Below, one piece after another: positions 55,375 through 64,000 of a DNA stretch of 64,000 nucleotides. The notes below the pieces were generated by a model. That model was not told where the DNA came from. It saw nothing but the letters and a program-made list of their open reading frames with translations, and ran no database searches. The stretch covers positions 25,149,289 to 25,213,288 of the forward strand of contig OX369308.1 of assembly GCA_947284805.1 (NCBI GenBank), written 5' to 3'. The position numbers were made by a program, and so were the translations under genes. The first letter of the stretch is position 1. Each line of letters starts with the position of its first letter. Source of the DNA: Coleophora flavipennella (taxonomy: Eukaryota; Arthropoda; Insecta; Lepidoptera; Coleophoridae).

Positions 55375-55555
55375 AGTGTATTGCTTTTAGGTCTAATGTA
55401 CGTATGTATGTTTCTTTATTTCACTATATCTTCTAAACGGCTTGATGGATTTTAGAGTGCGAAGTATCGTTAGATTCGTCTTGATCCCGTGAGTGACTCA
55501 GGAAATTTTTTACCCCACTTCACAAAAAAGAGAGTTAGTGTTTTTATGCAGTCGT
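55375..55555. repeat. Dispersed repeat related to 2735-2925
   Basis: Shares 'atcgttagattcgtcttgat' and the neighbouring blocks with 2735-2925. It is the landing site of the RTE copy at 55566. Confidence 0.65.
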
Positions 55556-55565
55556 GTTTTATTAT

Positions 55566-56092
55566 TATCATCATCATCATCATATCAGCCACAAATCGTC
55601 CACTGCTAAACAAAGGCCTCCCCCAAGGATTTCCACGACGACCGGTCCTGCGCTGCCCGCATCCATCGGCTTCCCGCGACCTTCACCAGGTCATCGGTCC
55701 ACCGCGTGGGAGGCCTGCCTACGCTACGTTTTCCGGTGCGCGGTCGCCACTCGAGAACTTTACTGCCCCATCGGCCATCTGTTCTACGAGCTATGTGCCC
55801 TGCCCACTGCCACTTCAGTCTAGCGATTCTGTGAGCTATGTCGGTTACTTTAGTTCTCCTGCGGATCTCCAACTCCAACTCGGCTGGGCAGCGTTCGGGA
55901 AGCTTCGCAATATCTTCACGTCCCAAATACCGCAGTGTCTCAAGACTAAGGTCTTTGACCAGTGTGTGTTGCCAGTGATGACTTACGGAACTGAGACATG
56001 GTCGCTTACTATGGGCCTCATAAGAAGGCTCAAGGTCACCCAAAGGGCAATGGAGCGTGCTATACTCGGAGTTTCTCTGCGTGATCGAATCA
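55566..56092 (-). pseudogene. RTE-type LINE copy with 5' inversion and 10-bp target duplication
   Basis: Bases 55566-55876 are minus-strand RTE 3' sequence: EIRRRTKVTDIAHRIARLKW, QWAGHIARRTDGRWGSKVLE, RSVGRPPTRWTDDLVKVAGS, WMRAAQDRSSWKS. Bases about 55880-56092 are plus-strand sequence from the part just upstream in the same ORF: QLGWAAFGKLRNIFTSQIPQ, TKVFDQCVLPVMTYGTETWS, RLKVTQRAMERAILGVSLRD, RI. The element is therefore inverted(5')-forward(3') relative to its own orientation. gttttattat flanks it at 55556-55565 and 56093-56102. Both halves are almost stop-free, so the insertion is young. Confidence 0.92.
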
Positions 56093-56369
56093 GTTTTATT
56101 ATAATTTAAAGTTATATTAGTAAGAATAAGGTTTCCCTAGTAGTCTGACTTCGTGCATTCTTGATTCAATTTGCATTAATAATTTGTGCGATCTGGGCGA
56201 CGATGGCCGTGCAGGCGCAATCTGCAAATAAAGCTGCATCCAATTGATGCTGTGTAGCATCTCAGATATTAGTAATTGAATAATAGACTTGCTTACTACC
56301 TATTTTGCACTAGAAAAAATATCAGAGTGCCAATCTTGCACCGTAGTGAAGCTTCAAATCGCAAAATTT

Positions 56370-57445
56370 GGCCATAATTGTGCTCTTTGTGATAAAAGCA
56401 TGAAGTTTTGCGCTGTTATTATGGACAGGCCTTACCACAATGATAATTTTCAAATGTGGAGGGAAGCAGATTCGTCACCTGTGCGCGGGGAACGGGGGAG
56501 AAGTACGCTTCCGCCGCGTAACTATGGATAGGACTTACCACATTGATCATTTTCAAATGCGGAGGGAAGTCGGATTCGTCCCCTGTGCGCGGGGGACGGA
56601 GGAGAAGTACGCTTCCGCCGCGTAACTATGAATAGTACTTACCACAATGATCATTTTCAAATGTGGAGAGAAGCAGATTCGCGTCACCTGTGCGCGGGGG
56701 ACGGGGGAGAAGTACGCTTCCACCGCTCCTCGGTTATATTTTTTTACTGAGCTACTAGGGCTTGTGTGGTATTATTTTCGTATAAAACAGATACCTACAT
56801 GAAATTCATTTTACTGCCAAATAGTTAAAATGCCCAACAAAAAAAAAGAAATTTTAATGAAAAAAAAACCAATCATTTAAATTTTATTTTTCAATAACCA
56901 CTATAATTTATCAAAGTAATAAAGTAACAACTGTCTACCTCTTATCTGTCGGTGGGAACCGCAAAGAATGAGACGCGCTATTTTACCTCGACGCATCAAT
57001 GATTTTTTTACTTAAACTTATTGTAAGAGGTGTCCAATAAGTATATATTTTTATAAACTAGATTAAACAGAGTTAATGGCAATATTTTTTTATTTACATT
57101 TATTAAGATTTCAAAAAGATATAAGGACTAGTAAAAAAAAATATGATTTTTTTTCTTTTCATTAAATTTTCTTATTTTTTTGTTTGGCACTTTAACTATT
57201 TGGTAGTTAATTCCTTGTATCTGTTTTATACGAAAATGATACCACGCAAGCCCTAGTAGCATAAAGAGATCAATAAAAAAATATAACCGAGGCGCGGTGG
57301 AAGCGTACTTCTCCCCCCCCCCCCTGGCAAAGAGGATTAATATGACTTCCCTCCACATCTGAATATGATCATTTTGGTAAGTCCTGTCTATGGTAAAAAT
57401 TTCATGCTTTTATCACAAAGTGCACATCTATTTGGCTATTAATCT
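56370..57445. mobile_element. Large inverted-repeat element with an amplified left arm
   Basis: The left arm (about 56370-56870) and right arm (about 57150-57445) are reverse complements. Matching pairs include 'tttgtgataaaagcatga' and 'tcatgcttttatcacaaa', and 'cgtataaaacagatac' and 'gtatctgttttatacg'. In the left arm the segment 56421-56735 is a three-fold tandem repeat of about 104 bp containing 'gcgcgggggacgggggagaa'. The right arm has a single copy, with a C run at 57313-57325 in its place. No transposase. Confidence 0.82.
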
Positions 57446-57966
57446 GTACTACCGTGATTCTGTAATTGTATTTACCTCACTCGTACCTTTGATTTGGTTG
57501 CATTATTGAGTGCTTTTATCAGTTTTCACAATGTTGAAATCTTCATAAATATCTACGAAACGATTAGTTGAAGTATTATAATGTTTAATATTTTATATAC
57601 GATGTTTGCCTTTTAATAATTGCGGTTAAATGTGTTGCATGTGTTTAATTATTAATTGCTCAAGGTCTGATAGCAAAAGTATGCGTATTTCAATCTATTT
57701 AATGATTGGCGTAGGATTATTTAATTCCAATCATTTTAATTTTGATGCCCGCGATTTTATTCGCGTACATTTTGAGATTCTATTTGAAAAAAAAAGTGTC
57801 GTCCGTACGTACTTTCATTCCCATTACACGCACCTAGAAGGTGCATTATGAGAACTTATTTTGATTGAAGAGTACATGTGCTCTAATCAAATTAATCACC
57901 AAACAAAAAAAAATAACACAGCGCAGATAATATTATCTGTGTCCGTATCTTACGACGGCTTTCGTA
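57446..57966. other. Gene B intron, unannotated stretch
   Basis: AT-rich, no feature recognised. Confidence 0.4.
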
Positions 57967-59052
57967 CCAAGTCGACTCGTTCCCTAATTGGACCCTTTCC
58001 CTAATTGGACACTTTCCCTGATAGGGATGATGACTGTTAGCCATTTGAGTTACTTCTTAACGTCTGCCAAAAACGTAATTTCGTTCTGGAAATGTTTGAA
58101 ATACTTAAGCGTCACGTCATAGTTTATCAGCGTCATTTATGTACTCACTAACTTTTTCCCGCGGCTTCGCCCGCGTCGATATCGTTTTTATGACTGTCTT
58201 TGAGGATGAGTGAACGGCTCGCGAGCGTGAACATGAGTTTTCTACAGATCCCTCAGGAACTATATCGGGTTATTCTGATTAGCAGTCTATGCCACTTCCC
58301 ACTCTCTTAACTAATTCTATACAAAAAATCACTTCAATACTCCGTTGCGACGCTTTCGTGCGCGAGCGGAGCGTGGAAATGAGTTTTCCCCAGATTGCTC
58401 GGGAACTATGTCAGGATATGTTAATTAGTAAATTATGTCATTTCCCAACCTCTTAACTATCTCTGTGCAAAAAATCACAACAATCGGGACAATTCCGTTG
58501 CGATGTTAAAAAGGGTATTTTTTCAGTTCCCTCAGGAACTACATTGGACTATGCTATTTTCACGTGATAAAAAGTACCCTATGTCCATTCCTGTGACACA
58601 GGCTACCTGCTTGCCACATTTCATCAAGAATTTCGAGGTGTTGAAGCGTGAAAACGTAACAAACAAATACATTTTCACATTTATAATATTATTAAAGATT
58701 TTATGAATTTGATGAATTACAAATAGAAGACTTAGTAGGATAGTAGTTTAGTGATAACTCGTCCATAATTTAATTTGAATGCTGTCATCATCCCAATTCG
58801 TTACAATAGTCAATACGCTACTTTTTAATACTCTACTAATTCGAAACTTCCCAGGTGCCGCGAAGCGTTCTGCCGAGTTCTTCGTTCCACCCAGGGCCTG
58901 CCAGCCAATTCTCTCGTAAAGTGTCGAATTAGGGAAAGAACCCCCCCTCCCTCTTGATAGCAGAACGCTTCGCGGCATTTGAGGAAAGTTTCCAATTAGG
59001 GAAAATAGCGTATTGACCAAAGTAACGAATTAGGGAACGTGTCTACTTGTTA
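57967..59052. mobile_element. Element with tandem TTCCCTAATTGGA motifs in inverted ends
   Basis: The left end reads CAAGTCGACTCGTTCCCTAA, then repeats 'ccctttccctaattggac' and 'actttccctga'. The right end in complement reads CAAGTAGACACGTTCCCTAA, then further 'ttttccctaattggaaactt' and 'tttccctaattcgacacttt' units, and carries a second inverted motif ('gccgcgaagcgttctgc'). The interior contains a minus-strand family D copy at 58150-58700. No clear target duplication, no protein. Confidence 0.68.
58150..58700 (-). repeat. Dispersed repeat family D, copy 3 (reversed)
   Basis: Reverse complement of the 24990-25560 text ('gtggaaatgagttttcccca', 'tgtgcaaaaaatcacaacaa'). It lies inside the element at 57967-59052 and begins with a family C edge ('ttcccgcggcttcgcccgcg'). 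Confidence 0.7.
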
Positions 59053-59182
59053 CGGAACCCAACTTTCCCGTACAATTTGATAATAGTTATTTATGATGCA
59101 AGGGTGGTAAAAATGTAAATAACAAACGAGTGACATTTGTAAGCCTGAGCCACAGTTTGTCATTTCCTTTTACACCCATGTA
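59053..59182. other. Short spacer
   Basis: Nothing recognised. The TA at 59181-59182 is the left target dinucleotide of the mariner. Confidence 0.4.
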
Positions 59183-60165
59183 CGAGGGATGTTTGATAAG
59201 TATCCGAAATGAGGCATTTAAAAATCTGATAAATTAAAAACAAAATTGGCATTGTCAACTGTCACTATACACTGGAGTACTCACATAAAATCAGCTTATT
59301 TTATCGGCAACATTGTGCTTGAGAATTTGTTATTAAAGTAATCCAGTGTTTGGTTCTATTAAATTGGACAAAACAGAATTCGTGGTGTCATAAAGTTTTA
59401 CGTATTGAAAGGGAAAACTGCAACTCAGATAAAAAATAAGCTAGACGCTGTTTTAGGGGAATATTCTCCTTCATTAAGCACTGTCCACACATGGGTAACC
59501 GATTCCAAACGCGGGCGACAAAGCTGTGAAGATGCTCATCGCGGTGGACGGCCAAAATAAGTAAACACCCCAGAAATGATGAAAAAAAACCCATAAAATC
59601 GTAATGAACGATTGTCTTCTAAAGTTGAGGGACATAGCATAGATGGTAAACATTTCTTTTGAACGTGTTTTTAACATTTTACACGAACATTTCTGTGCCC
59701 GTTGTACAACATCGATTAGACGTTTCAGAGGAGTGTTTTAGACTCTTTACGCGCAATTCAAGCGAGTTTTTGGACGTTTCTTAACAGCCGACGAGACTTG
59801 GATTCACCGCTATACACCAGAGACCAAAGAGCAGTCTAAACAGTGGACAAAAAGTGGTGAACCCTGTCCAAAGAAAGCAAAGACAAAATTAACGGCCGGC
59901 AAAGTGATGGCAAATGTTTTCTGGGATGCTCGTGGAATAATATTTGTGGATTACCTCGACAAGGGAAGGACGATAAATGGGCCATATTATGCGAATTTGC
60001 TGCAACAATTAAGCGATGAAATCAAGGTTAAACAGCCGCATTTGTCAAAAAAAATTATTCCATCACGATAACGCCCCAGTTCATACAGCGTCAATTACAG
60101 ACGCCAAATTGCATGAACTGCACTCCACCGTATTCGCCAGACTTGGCCCCATGCGACTTCCGTTT
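59183..60165 (+). pseudogene. mariner (DD34D-type) transposase pseudogene, 3'-truncated
   Basis: Starts after TA with CGAGGGATGTTTGATAAG, a typical mariner end. The decoded protein is FYVLKGKTATQIKNKLDAVL and SLSTVHTWVTDSKRGRQSCE, then GGRPK (HTH/linker). After frame breaks come ADETWIHRYTPETKEQSKQW (first catalytic Asp), VMANVFWDARGIIFVDYLDK and PYYANLLQQLSDEI, then, frameshifted, HHDNAPVHTAS (second Asp) and YSPDLAPCDFRLF (third Asp). All three catalytic acidic positions are present, but spread over several frames. The element stops abruptly after CDFRLFH, where R2-type LINE sequence begins; the right terminal repeat is missing. Confidence 0.85.
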
Positions 60166-61000
60166 GTTCCATTTGTCCCTTGCTGAACGAGAGGCCATCT
60201 GGAAAGACAAAGAGCCGCACGGTAGGTTCTTCAAGGGCCTTTGTGGATCCTTCGTAGATCAGAAGGCCTCTGTGCACTGGCTGCGCTTCGGAGACCGAGG
60301 GTTTTGTCTGTGCAATACAGGATCAGGTGGTCAAGACGAACAACTGTAGGAGGTTTATAATAAAAGACGGCACCTTGGACGTCTGCCGGTTTTGCCGTCA
60401 ACCAAGGGAGACCCTGCGTCATATAACCTCCGGTTGTTCCATGCTTACCAACACTGAGTATTTGCACAGGCACAACGAAGCAGCCAGAATCCTAATCAAA
60501 AGATCGATCGCTCTAAAGTATGGCCTAATATCTCAGCGGTTGCCATATTACAAGTACACGTCGGAGCCGGTTCTCGAGAACGACCGTGCCAGCACTACTG
60601 GGAACAACCCATCATCACGAACAGGACGATTCCTTCGAATAAGCCTGATATCGTGTTGATGGATGTTTGGTGGGTCAAGGGTGTTTTTGGTGGATGTCAC
60701 TATCCCACACGATGAAAACCTCGTGCAGGCTGATGCCGCAAAAAGGACCAAGTAGTCCTATCCGTGAACGGTCTAATTTCAGCCGACCTTGAACGTCACC
60801 TAAGGCGGCTGGAACTCTGAGGCAGACCAAAAATTGCGGCAATGCAGAAAGCAGTCCTCCTCGACAATGACCTGATAGTCCGACGTTTTCTCTCCCCGTC
60901 GCACTGAACTCCAACCGCCTGTGCTTCCGCTGCAGGTGCTCCTGCCACTTCGCCTCGTGCCAAATGAGCAGAGAGGCTTTAATTTTATATTTGATGATAA
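60166..61000 (+). pseudogene. R2-type (RLE) LINE C-terminal region and 3' UTR
   Basis: After the mariner junction the frame gives FCLCNTGSGG-like text, then VVKTNNCRRFIIKDGTLDVC, RFCRQPRETLRHITSGC (CX2CX8HX4C finger) and TEYLHRHNEAARI. Next come ALKYGL, PYYKYTSEPVLENDR and, in the next frame, VFLVDVTIPHDENLVQADA. The -DVTIP-D-EN- box, downstream of a CCHC finger, marks the restriction-like endonuclease of R2-type LINEs. The preceding PD motif lies in a region broken by a deletion. The 3' UTR ends in 'gaggctttaattttatattt' followed by GAT/AAT repeats. A second 3' end is at 7765-7990, reversed. Confidence 0.75.
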
Positions 61001-61027
61001 TAATAATAATATTGTATTAATTATATA

Positions 61028-61300
61028 AATACTAGCTGTTTCCCGCGGCTTGACCCGCGTGGACCACGTTTCTATGACTTTTCGAGGGTGCGCAGTGCGC
61101 GAGCCGCAAGCGGCTCGCGAGCGTGGTAAAAAGTAGCCTATGTCTACTTAATCTAGGTCCTAATCTGTCGACCTACCAAATTTCAGCCAAATCCGTTCAG
61201 TAGTTTTTGCGTGAAAGCGTAACAAACATCCACGCTTTCACATTTATAATATTATTATATTATATATAACGCTTTCACATTTATAATATTATTAAGGATT
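61028..61300. repeat. Dispersed repeat family C, copy 2
   Basis: 'ctagctgtttcccgcggctt', 'gcgagccgcaagcggctcgc', 'gtaacaaacatccacg' and 'tttataatattattaaggat', as in 24735-24990. The last 35 bases ('cgctttcacatttataatat') are duplicated in tandem. Confidence 0.78.
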
Positions 61301-61489
61301 AAGGATAATATCTCAAAGGGGCGTGTTGGATCGGACCGGCGCCTTTTAAAAAGCTGAGATAAACATAATAATAATACATATTATTTTCGGTACTGTTTAA
61401 TTTTTTTCAATTAATAGTTGTTTATCCTATACTTTACGGTTTCCATTTAGACACAAAAAAATCTAGTTTTCTATTAGCTATTCGAAACA

Positions 61490-61590
61490 GATGGCGCTAC
61501 ATGACTAGACAGTGAGTTAAGCTCGGTCGCCCATCTGCTCCACAACAGATGGTGCCACGTGACAAGACATCGAGCAAAACTCGGTCAAAG
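61490..61590. repeat. Imperfect tandem duplication, about 60 bp
   Basis: 'cagatggcgctacatgacta' ... 'agctcggtcgc' is followed by 'cagatggtgccacgtgacaa' ... 'aactcggtcaa'. Two diverged units. Confidence 0.7.
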
Positions 61591-61596
61591 TAGGTA

Positions 61597-61975
61597 TATA
61601 TATTAGTACTAACATAGTATGGACACTCCCTGCCGCTCTCTAGATTCCGATCTCACCTCCTCGTCTCCCAGATTGATTACAGTTTGGTTGTCGAACGTAT
61701 AGGCACACCCTGGACACTTCATACAACGGGCCAGAAATGACATTTCAAAAAACGAATGACGGTACAACCAAACGGTAACCAATCTGAATCAATTTGGGAG
61801 AGGGTGAGGTCGCAATCTAGAGAGCGGCAGGAAGTGTCCATACTGTATGTTAGTACTAATGTATGTAGTTTGGTAAAGGATTTCGCCGCCATTTTGTTTG
61901 TTCCGTCATTCGTTTTTTGAAATGTAATTTCAGGCCCGTTGTATGAAGTGTCCAGGGTTTGGCTTGGTTGCCCAA
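61597..61975. mobile_element. MITE M1, inverted-duplicated copy
   Basis: The left arm ('ttagtactaacatagtatgg', 'gccgctctctagattccgat') is mirrored by the right arm ('gagagcggcaggaagtgtcc', 'gtatgttagtactaatg'). A second M1 end, starting CACACCCTGGACACTTCATA, is embedded at about 61702 and mirrored at about 61890-61965. The element ends only about 60-70 bases before the gene B acceptor. Confidence 0.75.
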
Positions 61976-62033
61976 GTACTTTTCAAGAGGTTTTTATAAA
62001 ATTAAGTATATATTTTTATTATATCTGTTTCAG

Positions 62034-62214
62034 CGATGAAGAGTCCCCGGTGTCACTGGTGAAACTGCATGTGATAGCTGATAAGGAGGAGGGGTGGTTG
62101 CAGGTGGTGTCTTCCATTGTGAACGTGATTCCTCTAGAAGATCCCTTCGGGCCTTCAGCAATCACGATACTGCTAGATGACTGCCCGTTGCCGTCTAAGG
62201 AATCTGTGATCAAA
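62034..62214 (+). CDS. Gene B, downstream coding exon
   Basis: The acceptor is preceded by a T-rich tract (tatatctgtttcag). The first base C completes the split Asn codon from 50876. Sixty codons follow: DEESPVSLVKLHVIADKEEG, WLQVVSSIVNVIPLEDPFGP, SAITILLDDCPLPSKESVIK, ending in phase 0 at GTACGT. The amphipathic, Gly/Pro-punctuated sequence looks like a folded domain under purifying selection. The dense hydrophobic/acidic pattern is unlike any repeat in the window. No further exon of this gene was found to 64000. Function unknown; I have no confident family. Confidence 0.78.
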
Positions 62215-64000
62215 GTACGTAATAATCAAAAATACTAATGCGGCGGCGTAGTAGAGCCGCCAAACGTGACTTAGGCTTACAATTCAAGGAAAGTGGACTC
62301 TGCAGCAGCTAAAAGCAGAGTATAAGTTACAATGCAAATAATTTTAACACTGAAATGATGCTGTAATATAATATTGCAGAAGCAAGAAAATAGACAATTG
62401 CAGGTTGCGTATAGATTGGACTTAATTTAATTTTTATTACTTTGAGTGCGTCTGATTGCAGTTTCCGTTTCAGCCGAGGCATATACTTGCTTTTCTGAAA
62501 AATATACAAGAAAATAGTCGAAACAAAATAAATAATCGAGATTAATTGTGTTCTCGCATTTATAACAGAGAATCCATATTTCAGACAAACTTTTGCGTTT
62601 ACGCAAATTTAAAAAAAATGCCATTCAACATTTTTGTACTACGTCTTTCGTTCCGAATTTCAAAAAAGACAACATTCCATATAACATTGTTGGGTTTTTT
62701 GCTGTGTATACTAATGTGATACATTGCGTATTCTTTTTTGGAAAGTATTAATATTATATCCGCGTATGTTTGAGAAAAGTACCGACTTTAATTTATTCCA
62801 AAGCATGTCTTACTCTATTTCCCTTATTTAATGTTAAAAGGAATATTCTAATTATTGAACGTCGTCGGCGCGAATTTCTTACTGATGGACTGCCTTGCGT
62901 TTAATTACTAACAGAGCTTATTGGGAAAGCCCTGCTGTGTATCGATTTATGTATGTCTGTGTATGTATTGTATTATCGATATATCCATAATATTATTGTA
63001 ACCTGACATTACATAATATTAATATCGCTAAACTGAAGTGGCAGTGGGCAGGTCACGTAGCTCGTAGAACAGATGGCCGTAGGGGTAGTAAAGTTCTTAA
63101 GGCGCCGTGGGTCCTATAAATCCACTTAAACAGGTTTTTAGAATACATTTTTGAAGTAGTTAACAGTAAATTTAAATTCTAGGAAAACATACTGATATTA
63201 TTGAGAATAGTTACAAAGACTATATCGAATGGAAACACGATTTAATAAAGTTGGCTCGATAGAATAAATCCGCAGTTACCTCTTTTCGAGCCATTTTATC
63301 GTCTATTTTCGGTTTTATTCTTAAAATAAGTAATTTGATAATATGATTTATTTACTGAAATAAAGTTCATAGGTAACTGAAGGGACAACATCGACTGCAT
63401 TTTTATTTAAGATAAATATGATGAAAATAAAAACTAAAAACATCGAAAAAGTGCAAAAGTGTGGTTATTTTCTTCTCTCTTTACACGTAAAGAAAAAGAC
63501 AGACATATTTTTAAGTGGCGACCGCGCACCGGAAGACTTAACGTAGGAAAGCCTCCCACGTGGTTTATTATTATCTTTTAAATATTCAGTCGATTTTTTC
63601 ATTCAAATTTCTCCTATCTTGATATTTTAGGGTTGCCACCATAATAGTTTTTATTTTTTTCTCATTGTTAAGAAAGATTACTCTAACGATTTGGATGAAA
63701 CTATACATTACTATAACTTTTGTGTACGCTTCAGTTCGTTATTCTGGGAAATATCGGAATAAGGTATCTCCCATACAAATCCAGGTTGTGTTTGTAACTT
63801 TTTGCTCTTACTATTTTAATAAAACTTTGTTGTTCACAAAGACTTAATCAGTCCCACTGCACTGGGTAGTTTAATGTTAACAAAAAAAAACTGAATAAGG
63901 TACCTCCCATACAAACCTAAATTATTTGTAAAATTTTCATCAAATCTAATACACCTCTTTTATTGCTACTAGGTAAGCGTTATGTTTATTGTTGTTTATT
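62215..64000. other. Gene B intron, 3' of last visible exon
   Basis: No exon recognised. Two pieces of one RTE copy lie at 63032-63100 ('ctgaagtggcagtgggcagg', 'gtaggggtagtaaagttctt') and 63513-63563 ('agtggcgaccgcgcaccgga', 'cctcccacgtggt'). They are separated by about 410 bases of other sequence, as if something inserted between them. Confidence 0.6.

Noticed and set aside
55489..56109. Single 206-residue gene on the plus strand
   Set aside because: The frame fuses antisense RTE sequence with sense RTE sequence across an inversion junction; only the second half resembles a protein.

Overview
The window looks like a gene-poor piece of a lepidopteran (moth or butterfly) nuclear genome. It is AT-rich with long introns and is packed with the kinds of repeats typical of that order: 5'-truncated RTE-type LINEs with (GAT)n tails, tRNA-headed SINEs, mariner/Tc1 elements, TA-flanked MITEs, hAT-like elements and R2-type (restriction-like endonuclease) LINE fragments. 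No operons, CRISPR arrays, prokaryotic genes or convincing tRNA/rRNA genes were seen. Most long open frames are repeat-derived or chance.

Two host genes can be supported. Gene A is on the minus strand and reconstructs as three phase-compatible exons: 33001-32524, 17702-17559 and 14512-14391. Together they give a complete 247-residue acidic protein from ATG to stop, spread over 18.6 kb with introns of 14.8 and 3.0 kb. It carries an RVxF-type (RVVF) motif and a CxxCxxC cluster. Its start sits in a GC-rich, CCG-repeat 5' region. Gene B is on the plus strand and has two visible exons, 50689-50876 and 62034-62214, separated by an 11.2-kb intron. They join in phase into a conserved-looking 122-residue stretch that may begin at an MGTC N-terminus and runs on beyond the window. 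I cannot name either gene.

Layout. 1-14 kb: dispersed repeats, SINEs, RTE fragments, a 42-bp minisatellite and two MITE families. 14-33 kb: gene A, whose introns hold an hAT-like element with ACCGG-rich ends, SINEs, a tyrosine-recombinase-like fragment, an HTH transposase fragment, and a nested pair of fold-back-like elements whose inverted ends are built from 16-bp tandem repeats. 33-50 kb: a mariner nested in a palindromic element, two R2-type endonuclease fragments, a 76-bp array carrying splice-like signals, an 0.8-kb inverted-repeat element, and a mariner inserted in the microsatellite tail of a LINE. 50-62 kb: the intron of gene B, with RTE copies (one with a 5' inversion and a target-site duplication), large composite inverted repeats, and a mariner/LINE junction. 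62-64 kb: the last visible gene B exon and repeat debris.

The strongest candidates for something undescribed are the elements at 26907-28909 (nested element 27606-27995, flanked by an exact 8-bp duplication) and 57967-59052. Each has inverted ends carrying short tandem motifs. All calls come from reading the sequence by eye; family assignments rest on motifs and remembered family features, not on searches.
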